This document shows positions 24,313 to 32,594 of a stretch of DNA of 64,000 nucleotides, piece after piece. Position numbers and translations under genes: made by a program. The notes under the pieces were generated by a model. It searched no databases and was not told the DNA's origin. It was given only the letters and a program-made list of their open reading frames with translations. The stretch comes from CG1-02-35-72 sp045046885 (GTDB taxonomy: Bacteria; Bacteroidota; Bacteroidia; Flavobacteriales; Flavobacteriaceae). The first letter of the stretch is position 1. Every line of letters starts with the position of its first letter. The stretch covers positions 84,737 through 148,736 of the forward strand of contig JASFYX010000002.1 of assembly GCA_045046885.1 (NCBI GenBank), written 5' to 3'.

Positions 24313-25920
24313 ATGCAATACGGATTTATTATAGATAACCGCAAATGTATCGGCTGTCATGCTTGTACCACGGCGTGTAAATCAGAGCACGATGTGCCGA
24401 TAGGCGTTAACCGTACTTATGTAAAACAAGTAGAAAAAGGGGAATTCCCCGATACGCGTCGTATTTTTTCGGTCATGCGTTGCAACCATTGTAGCGATGC
24501 CCCTTGTACAGAAATATGCCCCGTAGAGGCTCTTTATACCCGCGAAGATGGTATAGTCGATTTTGACAACAATCGCTGTATCGGCTGTAAAAGCTGTATG
24601 CAAGCCTGCCCTTACGACGCCTTGTATATTGACCCCGATACGCATACGGCCGCCAAATGTAATTACTGTGCTCATCGCATAGAAGTAGGTCGTGCCCCAG
24701 CTTGTGTAGAGGTGTGTCCAGAGCACGCTATTATTGCAGGCGATATGGACAATGCGCATACCGAAATTTCACATTTACTCGCACGTGAGCAAGTTATTGT
24801 AAGAAAACCCGAAAAAGGCACCAATCCCAATCTGTTTTACATCGATGGCGATTACCAATCACTCAATCCCGAAGCGACCGATAAATCAGGACCCAGTTTG
24901 TGGAGTTCGCAAGCGCGTGGTGTAGGACATTACGCCAAAGCTGCCGAAAAAATGATGCATACCAACGATGACGTTAATCTGCTACAAATGAGCATCGATA
25001 ACAATTTACAGGCCGCTTATCAGAAAAAAGAAACCGAAAATCCTAATTATATAGATGTCTTAACAGGTAAAGCGCGTCGCGTTTACGATACGCCAGACAA
25101 AGGTATTCTTTGGGGTTGGGAAGTATCAGCTTACGTAATGACCAAAGCCATTGCGGCCGGCGCTTTTTTAATGCCGTTTTTGGCCATTTTATTGGGGTAT
25201 GAAGTCAGCAACACAGCCAAATTATGGTCGGTAGGCATTTCCTTAACATTCTTAGCCTTAACCGGATTGTTTTTGGTGATGGATTTAGACAGACCTGACC
25301 GTTTTTTAAACGTACTGCTAAGACCTCAGTGGAATTCGTGGTTGGTTAAAGGTGGTTATACCATTACAATATTTGGATTATTAGATACCATTTGGGGAGT
25401 CATGACATTATTTGACGCCCATACAGGCGAAATGTTTATACTTTGGATAACAGCCTTTTTTGCCGTCATGTTGGCTATTTACACAGCCTTTTTGTTTGCT
25501 CAAGCCAAAGGACGCGATTTTTGGCAAAGTCCCACGCTGCCCATTCATATGCTGGTACACAGTATTATGGCCGGAACAGCTGTATTTATTTTGATTCCGC
25601 ATGACGCTTTTTGGATGAGCATTTTGGCACCTATTTTAACAGGAGCTCTCATCTTTAATTTATTGACTATGCTGACTGAATTAATAATTACACATCCTAC
25701 AACGGCTGCTAAAACAGTAGTTATTATGATAACTAAAGGACAGTATAAAAAATTATTTTGGATTGGCGTAGTGCTCATAGGAAACGTATTACCATTAATC
25801 GTCATTAATATAATACCGAGCATTGCAACCTTGAGCATTGGCGCTGTTTTAGTATTGGCAGGTATATTTTTAACAGAAAAAATATGGATAGAAGCACCGC
25901 AGCGGATACCGCTAGCCTAG
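24313..25920 (+). CDS. SoeB-SoeC fusion: four-cluster ferredoxin joined to NrfD membrane anchor
   Basis: A 535-residue protein joining two subunits that are normally separate. Residues 1-185 hold four [4Fe-4S] clusters, beginning C12-x2-C15-x2-C18-x3-C22, then CNHCSDAPCTEIC, CIGCKSCMQAC and CNYCAH...CVEVC. There is no TAT signal, so this part faces the cytoplasm. After a linker, residues 270-535 form an NrfD-type domain with about eight helices. Two genes downstream is a SoeA-like catalytic subunit, also without a TAT signal, matching cytoplasmic sulfite:quinone oxidoreductase SoeABC of Allochromatium vinosum. Electrons from sulfite would enter the quinone pool. PsrBC- or DmsBC-like roles are alternatives. 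Confidence 0.82.
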   Translation: MQYGFIIDNRKCIGCHACTTACKSEHDVPIGVNRTYVKQVEKGEFPDTRRIFSVMRCNHCSDAPCTEICPVEALYTREDGIVDFDNNRCIGCKSCMQACPYDALYIDPDTHTAAKCNYCAHRIEVGRAPACVEVCPEHAIIAGDMDNAHTEISHLLAREQVIVRKPEKGTNPNLFYIDGDYQSLNPEATDKSGPSLWSSQARGVGHYAKAAEKMMHTNDDVNLLQMSIDNNLQAAYQKKETENPNYIDVLTGKARRVYDTPDKGILWGWEVSAYVMTKAIAAGAFLMPFLAILLGYEVSNTAKLWSVGISLTFLALTGLFLVMDLDRPDRFLNVLLRPQWNSWLVKGGYTITIFGLLDTIWGVMTLFDAHTGEMFILWITAFFAVMLAIYTAFLFAQAKGRDFWQSPTLPIHMLVHSIMAGTAVFILIPHDAFWMSILAPILTGALIFNLLTMLTELIITHPTTAAKTVVIMITKGQYKKLFWIGVVLIGNVLPLIVINIIPSIATLSIGAVLVLAGIFLTEKIWIEAPQRIPLA

Positions 25921-25923
25921 CTT

Positions 25924-25959
25924 ATTTATTCGATTGATGATTGATTCGATTTATGATTT
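25924..25959. repeat. Left inverted-repeat arm of the IVS-like element
   Basis: ATTTATTCGATT (25924-25935) pairs exactly with AATCGAATAAAT at 26372-26383. CGATTTATGATTT (25947-25959) pairs at 12 of 13 positions with 26340-26352. The arms begin 4 bp after the soeBC stop and enclose the four-helix-bundle gene. Confidence 0.75.
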
Positions 25960-25995
25960 GTTCTATTGATTTTAAAAATATTAATTCAAATAAAA

Positions 25996-26358
25996 ATGGA
26001 AAATATCTTAAAAAAACGGACAAAAGGGATTGCAATAATGGTTTGGCACAACTGTCAAAAAATAGGAGATGAATTTTATGATTATAAAAGACAATTAATA
26101 CGATGTTCTAGTTCGGTAGGCGCCAATTATAGAGCGGCTTGCAGAGCCAAATCATCAAGAGATTTTTTAAACAAATTAAAAATTGTAGAAGAAGAATTAG
26201 ATGAAACAATGTATTTCATCGAGTTGATAACAGAAATAAAACCAGAATTACAGAATATGTGGCAGAAGTCTTATAATGAATCAGAAGAATTATTAAAAAT
26301 AATTGTCAAATCAATAGGCACTGTAAGAGCAAAAATTAGAAATAATAAATCGAGTTAA
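25996..26358 (+). CDS. Four-helix bundle protein (23S rRNA intervening-sequence type)
   Basis: A 120-residue helical protein of the S23/intervening-sequence family. Diagnostic stretches are LIRCSSSVGANYRAACRAKSSRDFLNKL and EELDETMYFIELI in the middle. Family members are encoded in intervening sequences of 23S rRNA or as free-standing genes, and are related to the Avd protein of diversity-generating retroelements; their function is poorly known. This copy lies between the SoeBC and SoeA genes. It is enclosed by inverted repeats that could pair into a long stem in the mRNA, as rRNA intervening sequences do. Nothing links it to sulfite oxidation, so it is probably an insertion. I use the internal ATG at MENILKKRTKG. 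Confidence 0.88.
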   Translation: MENILKKRTKGIAIMVWHNCQKIGDEFYDYKRQLIRCSSSVGANYRAACRAKSSRDFLNKLKIVEEELDETMYFIELITEIKPELQNMWQKSYNESEELLKIIVKSIGTVRAKIRNNKSS

Positions 26359-26383
26359 TCTCAGATAAAAAAATCGAATAAAT
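26340..26383. repeat. Right inverted-repeat arm of the IVS-like element
   Basis: AAATAATAAATCG (26340-26352, overlapping the end of the four-helix-bundle gene) and AATCGAATAAAT (26372-26383) are the reverse complements of the left arm. The soeA start codon follows 6 bp later. Confidence 0.75.
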
Positions 26384-26389
26384 ACAATC

Positions 26390-29284
26390 ATGGGCTATAA
26401 AAAACCATCCGTAATAGAAAAATTTGCAGAAAAAATCGGTATTATCCCCGATTTACACAAAGAAGGTTATCAAGAATTTGACGGCGATATGCGTCATTTT
26501 ACAGACGAAGAAGTAGCACAACTGTACGAAAACTTTCCACCTCCTAGCAAATGGGATAATTGGCAAGAATACAATCCTAAAGTATGGCCAAAAAAGGAGA
26601 AAAAAACATATCAGATAGTCCCTACCACCTGCTTTAACTGCGAATCGGCTTGTGGTTTAACAGCTTTTATAGACAAAGAGACACAAGAAGTTAAAAAATT
26701 TGAAGGAAATCCCTATCACCCTGGCAGTCGTGGCCGTAATTGTGCCAAAGGACCTGCTACCATCAATCAGATTACAGACCCCGACCGTATTTTATATCCG
26801 CTTAAGCGTAAAGGTAAACGCGGTGACGGCGAATGGACACGTATTACATGGAACGAAGCATTAGACACCATTGCCAAACGCATCCGTAAAGCTATTTTAG
26901 AAGACCGCCATAATGAAATTGCCTATCATGTGGGCAGACCCGGTAAAGAAAAATTTATGAACTGGATTTTACAAGGTTGGGGTATAGACGGGCATAATTC
27001 ACATACCAATATCTGTTCTTCGGGCGCACGTTTTGGTTACAATTTATGGTATGGCTACGACCGTCCTTCACCTGACCATGCCGAAGCTAAATTTATATTG
27101 CTGATTTCGGCGCATTTAGAATCGGGGCACTATTTTAATCCGCATGCACAACGCATTATAGAAGGTAAAATGAAAGGGGCTAAATTAGCGACTATGGACC
27201 CGCGTTTATCGAATACGGCAAGTATGTCAGATTACTGGTTGCCCAGTTATCCGGGAACGGAAGCGGCCGTGTTATTGGCTATGGCCTTAATAATTTTACA
27301 AGAAGGTTTATACAACCGCGACTATTTAGAAAATTGGACTAATTGGCAAGCTTATTTAGAAGCACGTCATCCTAAAAAAGAGGTAGTTTTTGAAAATTAT
27401 ATCACGGCTATGATAGAAGAATACGCGTCGTTTACACCGGAATTTGCCGAAAAAGAATCGGGTGTTAAGGCTTCTATGATTCGTGAAATTGCCGTAAAAA
27501 TTGGGGAGGCGGGCGAGCGCTTTGCTTCGCATAACTGGCGTGCCGCCGGCGCCTCAAATCTCGGCGGTTGGGCTGTAGCCCGATGTCTTCATTTTTTATC
27601 GGTTTTAACAGGGGCTGTAGGCGCCAAAGGCGGTACTTCGCCTAATTCTTGGAATAAATTTAAACCCACGCAACCCAATCCGCCAAAGCCACAGAAAAAA
27701 TGGAATGAATTGCATTTCCCTAAAGAATATCCACTGGCTTTCTTTGAAATGAGCCAACTATTACCCCACTTCTTAAAAGAAGGACGTGGCAAGATGGATG
27801 TGTATTTCTCGCGTGTATTTAATCCTGTTTGGACCTATCCCGACGGCTTTACTTGGATGGAAATGTTTAAAGATGAAACCAAATTCGGACTGCATGCCGC
27901 TTTAACACCTACGTGGAACGAAACCGCTTTTTTTGCTGATTTTGTCTTGCCGATGGGACTGGCTTCAGAACGTCATGATTTAAACAGTTATGCCACCCAC
28001 GGAGGGACTTGGATAGCTTTCCGCCAACCTGTTTTAAGAGAAGCCGCGCGAAGAAATGGCAAACCCGTAAAACTGACTTACGAATCGAATCCGGGTGAAG
28101 TTTGGGAAGAAGATGAATTCTTTATAGAACTCTCTTGGCGTATAGATCCAGATGGCAGCATGGGCATCCGCAAGCATTTTGAATCGCCTTACCGTCCCGG
28201 TAAAAAAATTACGATTGATGAATATTACCAATATATATTTGAACGTGTAAAAGGCTTACCAGAAACAGCCAAAAAAGAAGGTTTAAGCGCATTAGACTAT
28301 ATGAAAAAATATGGCGCTTACGAAATTGAAAAAGGCGAATCATATAAAGTCAATGAAAACGAACTTTCAGCAGAGCAATTAAAAGGTTCTAAAGTAGATG
28401 CTAAAACCGACGTGATTTCTAAAAATGGTAAAGCTATTGGCGTGATGATAAAGGGTAAAGCCTGTGTTGGTTTTCCAACACCATCACGTAAAAACGAGTT
28501 CTATTCTCAAACTATGGTCAATTGGAAATGGCCAGAATACGCCACACCTACTTATATTAAAAGTCACATCCATAATGATGTTTTAGATAAGGCAAAAGGC
28601 GAGTATGTTTTGGTACCTACTTTTAGATTGCCTACACTTATTCATTCGCGTTCTGGAAATGCCAAATGGCTGGTAGAAATATCGAACAGAAATCCTATTT
28701 GGATGCACCCAGATGACGCTAAGAAATGGGATTTTAAAACAGGTGATTTGGTTAAATTAAATACCGATATTGGTTATTTTATAGATAAAGTTTGGGTGAC
28801 ACAAAGTATGAAACCTGGCGTTGTAGCTTGTTCGCATCACATAGGCCGTTGGCGCCGTCCGCAAGATAAAACAGGGAATCGTTGGGCAACCAATACCGTA
28901 AATATTGAAGGAGATGGCAAAGGAGGTTGGAAAATGAATACCATTTCTGGTATCAAACCTTTTGAGTCATCCGATAAGGATTCAAAACGTATTTTCTGGA
29001 AAGATGGTGGTGTGCATCAAAATATAACCCATGCTGTTCATCCAGATCCTATAAGTGGTATGCACACTTGGCATCAACGCGTTCGTATAGAAGTGCCTAG
29101 TGAAGGTGAAAAATACGGTGATATTTTTGTCGATACAAATAAATCACACAAAGTGTACAAAGAATGGCTGGCTATGACGCGTCCTGCTCCCGGACCCAAT
29201 GGCGAACGCAGACCACTCTGGTTTAACCGTGCTTTTAAACCCGATGAAAGTGTGTATTATATAGATAAAAAAGATTCTGAGTAG
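26390..29284 (+). CDS. soeA: SoeA-like sulfite:quinone oxidoreductase, molybdopterin subunit
   Basis: A 964-residue DMSO-reductase-superfamily catalytic subunit without a TAT signal, hence cytoplasmic. It has the [4Fe-4S] motif C81-x2-C84-x3-C88-x29-C118 and a likely Mo-ligand Cys at about residue 208 in HTNICSSGARFGYN. The C-terminal molydopterin-binding domain includes NRNPIWMHPDDAKKW. Allochromatium SoeA has almost the same length and the same lack of export signal. Together with the upstream Fe-S/NrfD fusion it would oxidise sulfite to sulfate and feed electrons to quinone. The neighbouring SQR, persulfide dioxygenase and SulP genes support that. A polysulfide reductase role is less likely but possible. 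Confidence 0.8.
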   Translation: MGYKKPSVIEKFAEKIGIIPDLHKEGYQEFDGDMRHFTDEEVAQLYENFPPPSKWDNWQEYNPKVWPKKEKKTYQIVPTTCFNCESACGLTAFIDKETQEVKKFEGNPYHPGSRGRNCAKGPATINQITDPDRILYPLKRKGKRGDGEWTRITWNEALDTIAKRIRKAILEDRHNEIAYHVGRPGKEKFMNWILQGWGIDGHNSHTNICSSGARFGYNLWYGYDRPSPDHAEAKFILLISAHLESGHYFNPHAQRIIEGKMKGAKLATMDPRLSNTASMSDYWLPSYPGTEAAVLLAMALIILQEGLYNRDYLENWTNWQAYLEARHPKKEVVFENYITAMIEEYASFTPEFAEKESGVKASMIREIAVKIGEAGERFASHNWRAAGASNLGGWAVARCLHFLSVLTGAVGAKGGTSPNSWNKFKPTQPNPPKPQKKWNELHFPKEYPLAFFEMSQLLPHFLKEGRGKMDVYFSRVFNPVWTYPDGFTWMEMFKDETKFGLHAALTPTWNETAFFADFVLPMGLASERHDLNSYATHGGTWIAFRQPVLREAARRNGKPVKLTYESNPGEVWEEDEFFIELSWRIDPDGSMGIRKHFESPYRPGKKITIDEYYQYIFERVKGLPETAKKEGLSALDYMKKYGAYEIEKGESYKVNENELSAEQLKGSKVDAKTDVISKNGKAIGVMIKGKACVGFPTPSRKNEFYSQTMVNWKWPEYATPTYIKSHIHNDVLDKAKGEYVLVPTFRLPTLIHSRSGNAKWLVEISNRNPIWMHPDDAKKWDFKTGDLVKLNTDIGYFIDKVWVTQSMKPGVVACSHHIGRWRRPQDKTGNRWATNTVNIEGDGKGGWKMNTISGIKPFESSDKDSKRIFWKDGGVHQNITHAVHPDPISGMHTWHQRVRIEVPSEGEKYGDIFVDTNKSHKVYKEWLAMTRPAPGPNGERRPLWFNRAFKPDESVYYIDKKDSE

Positions 29285-29290
29285 GCAAAA

Positions 29291-29323
29291 AGTGATACGA
29301 TGACTCAGAGTCATCGTATCACT
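29291..29323. repeat. 33-bp palindrome (15-3-15), copy between soeA and helicase
   Basis: Perfect arms AGTGATACGATGACT and AGTCATCGTATCACT with loop CAG. It sits 6 bp after the soeA stop and may also terminate transcription. Confidence 0.9.
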
Positions 29324-29352
29324 AAAAACTAAAAAAATTACTACATTTGTAT

Positions 29353-31818
29353 ATGCGTAAAAATCAGGAACTTGAATTAGCTTGGAGTTTCGTCGAAAAA
29401 ACAGATAGAAATATCTTTTTGACAGGAAATGCAGGTACAGGCAAAACCACTTTTCTGCATAAAATAAAACGCGAATCGTTAAAACGACTGGTTGTTGTGG
29501 CTCCCACAGGAGTTGCGGCCATAAATGCAAAAGGCGTTACAATACATTCCTTTTTTCAGATGCCTTTTGGGCCTATTGTTCCCGGAGTTGAACAAAATAA
29601 TTCAAATAGCTTTAAACATAAATTCAGTAAAATTAAAATTGATATAATCAGGTCATTAGATTTATTGATTATTGACGAAATTAGCATGGTTCGTTCTGAT
29701 TTGTTAGACGGAATAGACCAAGTATTAAGACGTTATAAAAATAGAAACAAGGTATTTGGAGGGGTACAAGTATTAATGATTGGCGATTTGCAACAACTCT
29801 CGCCCGTTGTAAAACCCAACGAATGGGAATTACTTAGACGTCATTACGATACGCCCTATTTTTTTAGTAGTAATACTTTCCAAAAATCGCAAGCCATTAG
29901 TATTGAACTCAAGCATATTTACAGACAAGATAATGAAGAATTTATTGCAATTCTAAATGAAGTTAGAAATAATAATCTAAGCCTTAAATCTGCAACTGTT
30001 TTAAATAATCGGTTTCAACCAGATTTTGTGCCAGATAAAAATGAGGGTTATATTACGCTCACAACACATAACAACAGAGCAGATACTATCAATGAATTGG
30101 AATTGAATAAACTAAAATCAAAAAGTCAATGTTATACAGCCGAAACTAAGGGTAAGTTTAATGAGCATGCCTATCCTACAAGTGAAAATTTAAAATTAAA
30201 AGTTGGGGCACAAGTCATGTTCATTAAAAACGACAGTAGTCTTGAAAAAAGATATTTTAACGGAAAAATAGGAACAATCACATCTTTAGATAACGATTTT
30301 GTAACTGTCAAGTGCCCTGATGATGAAAATGAAATAGAAGCTACTGCTGAAAAATGGGAGAATGTAAGTTATAGCATCAATCAGGAAACAAAAGAAATAT
30401 CGGAAGATATTGTAGGCTCTTTTTCGCAAATCCCATTGCGATTGGCTTGGGCTATTACAATTCATAAAAGTCAAGGATTAACTTTTGAAAAAGCCATAAT
30501 TGATGCCGAAGCGTCATTCGCTCACGGACAAACCTATGTAGCATTGAGTAGATGTAAATCTCTAGAAGGCATCATTTTAAAAACAAAAATTAAAAAAAGT
30601 AGCATTATTAATGATAACCGAGTTGCTACATTTACCAGAAACGTAGAAGATAACTTGCCAAACGAAACAGATTTAAATGATTCGCAAAAAATATATCAAT
30701 TAAATTTATTGGAAGAATTGTTTAACTATTTTGATTTTATATATCCGTTAAAACGGATTATGGATATCTATTACAATAATAGAACTAGTTTAGAAGGAAA
30801 TATTATTGAAATAATCCCTACTATCAAAGATAACATAACACGCTTACTTAAGATTAGTACGACCTTTAAAAATCAAATAAATGAGCTTAGCGCTTCTGTA
30901 AATAGCTTAGAAAATGATAAAAAGTTACAAGAAAGAATCCATAAAGCAATTGCTTATTTCACTGAATTTACCAATGAGAAAATAAATCTACTTTTTAAAA
31001 CGATAAATTTTACAACAGACAACAAACAAATAAAAAAAGATTTAAACAAACAGTTAGATAAAATTGAAGATTTAATATTCTTTAAAACCTATTGTTTAAA
31101 TGGCTTATCCGAAAAATTCTCAGTTACAAAATATTTAGATTTACGCGCAAAAGCAATTTTAGAGAAATCGGAATCTTCAATAAAAAAATCAAAGAAAAAA
31201 AGAGCAGAAATCACTTCGACGAATCATCCAAAATTATTTGAAGAATTAAGAGAATTACGACATATTATTGCACATTCCGAGAATCTCAGTCATTTTCAAA
31301 TATTTACGCAAAAATCTTTATACGAAATGTGTGCCTATTTACCAACCACACCAAATCAATTAAGGACTATTAATGGAATGGGGAAAATACGCGTAGAAAA
31401 ATATAGTGAAGAAATTTTAGAAATTATTTTAGAATATATTGATGAAAATAATATTGAATCAAGCTTTGATAGTGAGGATTTTACTTTGGATAAAACCCTC
31501 ACTAAACCTAAAAAACAAAAAAAAGGAGAAACACAGAAAATTTCTTACAACTTGTTTAAAAGCGGCATGTCTGTTAAAGAAATTGCCAAAAAAAGAGGTT
31601 TTGTTACTGGGACTATTCAAGGACATCTAACTCAATATATTTTATCAGGTGAATTGAATATTGAAGATTTAATGTCAAAAGATAAATATTTAGAACTTAA
31701 AAAAATTATGAAAACTGTAGATTTTGAAGGACTTTCTGATCTTAAAAATAAAATTGACAATAAATTTACCTATACTGAAATGCGAATGGTAAATATGGAA
31801 TTAAGTAAAGAATCTTAA
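29353..31818 (+). CDS. PIF1-like helicase with HRDC and C-terminal HTH domains
   Basis: An 821-residue superfamily 1 helicase, started here at ATG (a TTG lies 6 bp upstream). The N-terminal AAA/PIF1-like motor (1-430) has Walker A LTGNAGTGKTT, Walker B LLIIDEISM and the late motif AITIHKSQGLTFEKA. The middle (about 450-620) is helical and unassigned. An HRDC-like domain (about 640-700) includes QLRTINGMGKIRVEKY, and a RecQ-type HTH (about 735-800) includes SGMSVKEIAKKRG. Such proteins are common in Bacteroidota and probably act in replication or repair. The gene is flanked on both sides by the 33-bp palindromes and interrupts the sulfur genes. Confidence 0.88.
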   Translation: MRKNQELELAWSFVEKTDRNIFLTGNAGTGKTTFLHKIKRESLKRLVVVAPTGVAAINAKGVTIHSFFQMPFGPIVPGVEQNNSNSFKHKFSKIKIDIIRSLDLLIIDEISMVRSDLLDGIDQVLRRYKNRNKVFGGVQVLMIGDLQQLSPVVKPNEWELLRRHYDTPYFFSSNTFQKSQAISIELKHIYRQDNEEFIAILNEVRNNNLSLKSATVLNNRFQPDFVPDKNEGYITLTTHNNRADTINELELNKLKSKSQCYTAETKGKFNEHAYPTSENLKLKVGAQVMFIKNDSSLEKRYFNGKIGTITSLDNDFVTVKCPDDENEIEATAEKWENVSYSINQETKEISEDIVGSFSQIPLRLAWAITIHKSQGLTFEKAIIDAEASFAHGQTYVALSRCKSLEGIILKTKIKKSSIINDNRVATFTRNVEDNLPNETDLNDSQKIYQLNLLEELFNYFDFIYPLKRIMDIYYNNRTSLEGNIIEIIPTIKDNITRLLKISTTFKNQINELSASVNSLENDKKLQERIHKAIAYFTEFTNEKINLLFKTINFTTDNKQIKKDLNKQLDKIEDLIFFKTYCLNGLSEKFSVTKYLDLRAKAILEKSESSIKKSKKKRAEITSTNHPKLFEELRELRHIIAHSENLSHFQIFTQKSLYEMCAYLPTTPNQLRTINGMGKIRVEKYSEEILEIILEYIDENNIESSFDSEDFTLDKTLTKPKKQKKGETQKISYNLFKSGMSVKEIAKKRGFVTGTIQGHLTQYILSGELNIEDLMSKDKYLELKKIMKTVDFEGLSDLKNKIDNKFTYTEMRMVNMELSKES

Positions 31819-31826
31819 TTAAACTA

Positions 31827-31859
31827 AGTGATACGATGACTTTGAGTCATCGTATCACT
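31827..31859. repeat. 33-bp palindrome (15-3-15) upstream of the RAYT gene
   Basis: Perfect arms AGTGATACGATGACT and AGTCATCGTATCACT with loop TTG, identical to the copy inside the RAYT coding region. It lies 16 bp before the RAYT start codon. Confidence 0.92.
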
Positions 31860-31874
31860 AGAAAATAAAATAAA

Positions 31875-32471
31875 ATGCAACTAGAAAAGGGTTATTTATA
31901 TCATATCTACAATCAGGGGAATAACAGTAGAAAAATCTTTTTTAAGAGAGATAATTACCTTTTTTTTATTGAAAAGATTAAAATATACATTAAACCCTTC
32001 GCCGATATTATAGCTTGGTGTTTGATGCCTAATCATTTTCATTTGATGGTTTTGGTTAAAGAAGAAGAAATACCTATTAGTAGCAGTGATACGATGACTT
32101 TGAGTCATCGTATCACTAAAAGAACACTTAATAACTCAATTGCCATAATGCTACGCTCTTATACACGAGCAATAAACAAACAAGAAAACTTTAAAGGCTC
32201 ACTATTTAAAGCACATACAAAAGCAGAATGTATTAATTGTTTTAAAGGAGCTTCACCATCTTTTATTAGTAATAAGATGACTCAAAGTCATCTTATTACT
32301 GAAAAACAATACCCGCAAGCTTGTTTTAATTATATTCATCAAAATCCGGTTAAAGCAAAACTTTCTAAAAAAGAAACAGATTGGGAATTTTCTTCTGCAA
32401 GAGCTTATGACAATCCTAAAAATGAAAAACTAATCAATAGAGAAGTTGCTTTAAAATATATTGATTTTTAA
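31875..32471 (+). CDS. REP-associated tyrosine transposase (RAYT, Y1_Tnp)
   Basis: A 198-residue single-strand endonuclease of the TnpA_REP/RAYT family. The HUH motif is MPNHFHLMV (H54, H56) and the catalytic Tyr is probably Y152 in NYIHQNPVKA. RAYTs cleave at REP hairpins and are held to spread them. Here two 33-bp palindromes of the local family lie inside the gene and are translated in the same phase as residues 71-81 (SDTMTLSHRIT) and 132-142 (SNKMTQSHLIT). One copy precedes the gene and two follow it. The HUH and Tyr motifs are intact, so it may be active. Only one of the three phases through the palindrome is open, and both copies use it. Confidence 0.9.
   Translation: MQLEKGYLYHIYNQGNNSRKIFFKRDNYLFFIEKIKIYIKPFADIIAWCLMPNHFHLMVLVKEEEIPISSSDTMTLSHRITKRTLNNSIAIMLRSYTRAINKQENFKGSLFKAHTKAECINCFKGASPSFISNKMTQSHLITEKQYPQACFNYIHQNPVKAKLSKKETDWEFSSARAYDNPKNEKLINREVALKYIDF
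32085..32117. repeat. 33-bp palindrome inside the RAYT gene, copy A
   Basis: Perfect arms AGTGATACGATGACT and AGTCATCGTATCACT, loop TTG. It starts at the first base of codon 71 and spans exactly 11 codons. Confidence 0.93.
32268..32300. repeat. 33-bp palindrome inside the RAYT gene, copy B
   Basis: Perfect arms AGTAATAAGATGACT and AGTCATCTTATTACT, loop CAA. It starts at the first base of codon 132. Relative to copy A, the stem shows paired (compensatory) changes, so pairing is preserved. Confidence 0.92.
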
Positions 32472-32489
32472 AAATAAATTATAATTAAA

Positions 32490-32522
32490 AGTGATACAAT
32501 GACTCAGAGTCATCGTATCACT
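32490..32522. repeat. 33-bp palindrome downstream of RAYT, copy 1
   Basis: Arms AGTGATACAATGACT and AGTCATCGTATCACT, one mismatch, loop CAG. Confidence 0.9.
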
Positions 32523-32535
32523 AAAAACTAAAAAA

Positions 32536-32568
32536 AGTGAATGCTTCACTCAAAGTGAAACCCTCACT
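32536..32568. repeat. 33-bp palindrome downstream of RAYT, copy 2 (degenerate)
   Basis: Arms AGTGAATGCTTCACT and AGTGAAACCCTCACT with loop CAA and three mismatches. It keeps the 15-3-15 size and is related to the GGGCTTCAC variant near moaE. It occupies the promoter region of the first SulP gene. Confidence 0.75.
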
Positions 32569-32594
32569 ATAACTAAAAATAATTACATTTAACG

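Noticed and set aside
31875..32471. RAYT locus as an insertion sequence
   Set aside because: There are no terminal inverted repeats of an IS, no target duplication and a single Y1-type gene with dispersed hairpins, which is the RAYT/REP arrangement.
32536..32568. GTGAATGCTTCAC as a sulfur-regulon operator for SulP copy 1
   Set aside because: The half-sites are GTGAA/TTCAC with a 3-bp spacer and form part of a 33-bp hairpin element, not the GTGAT-N4-ATCAC site.
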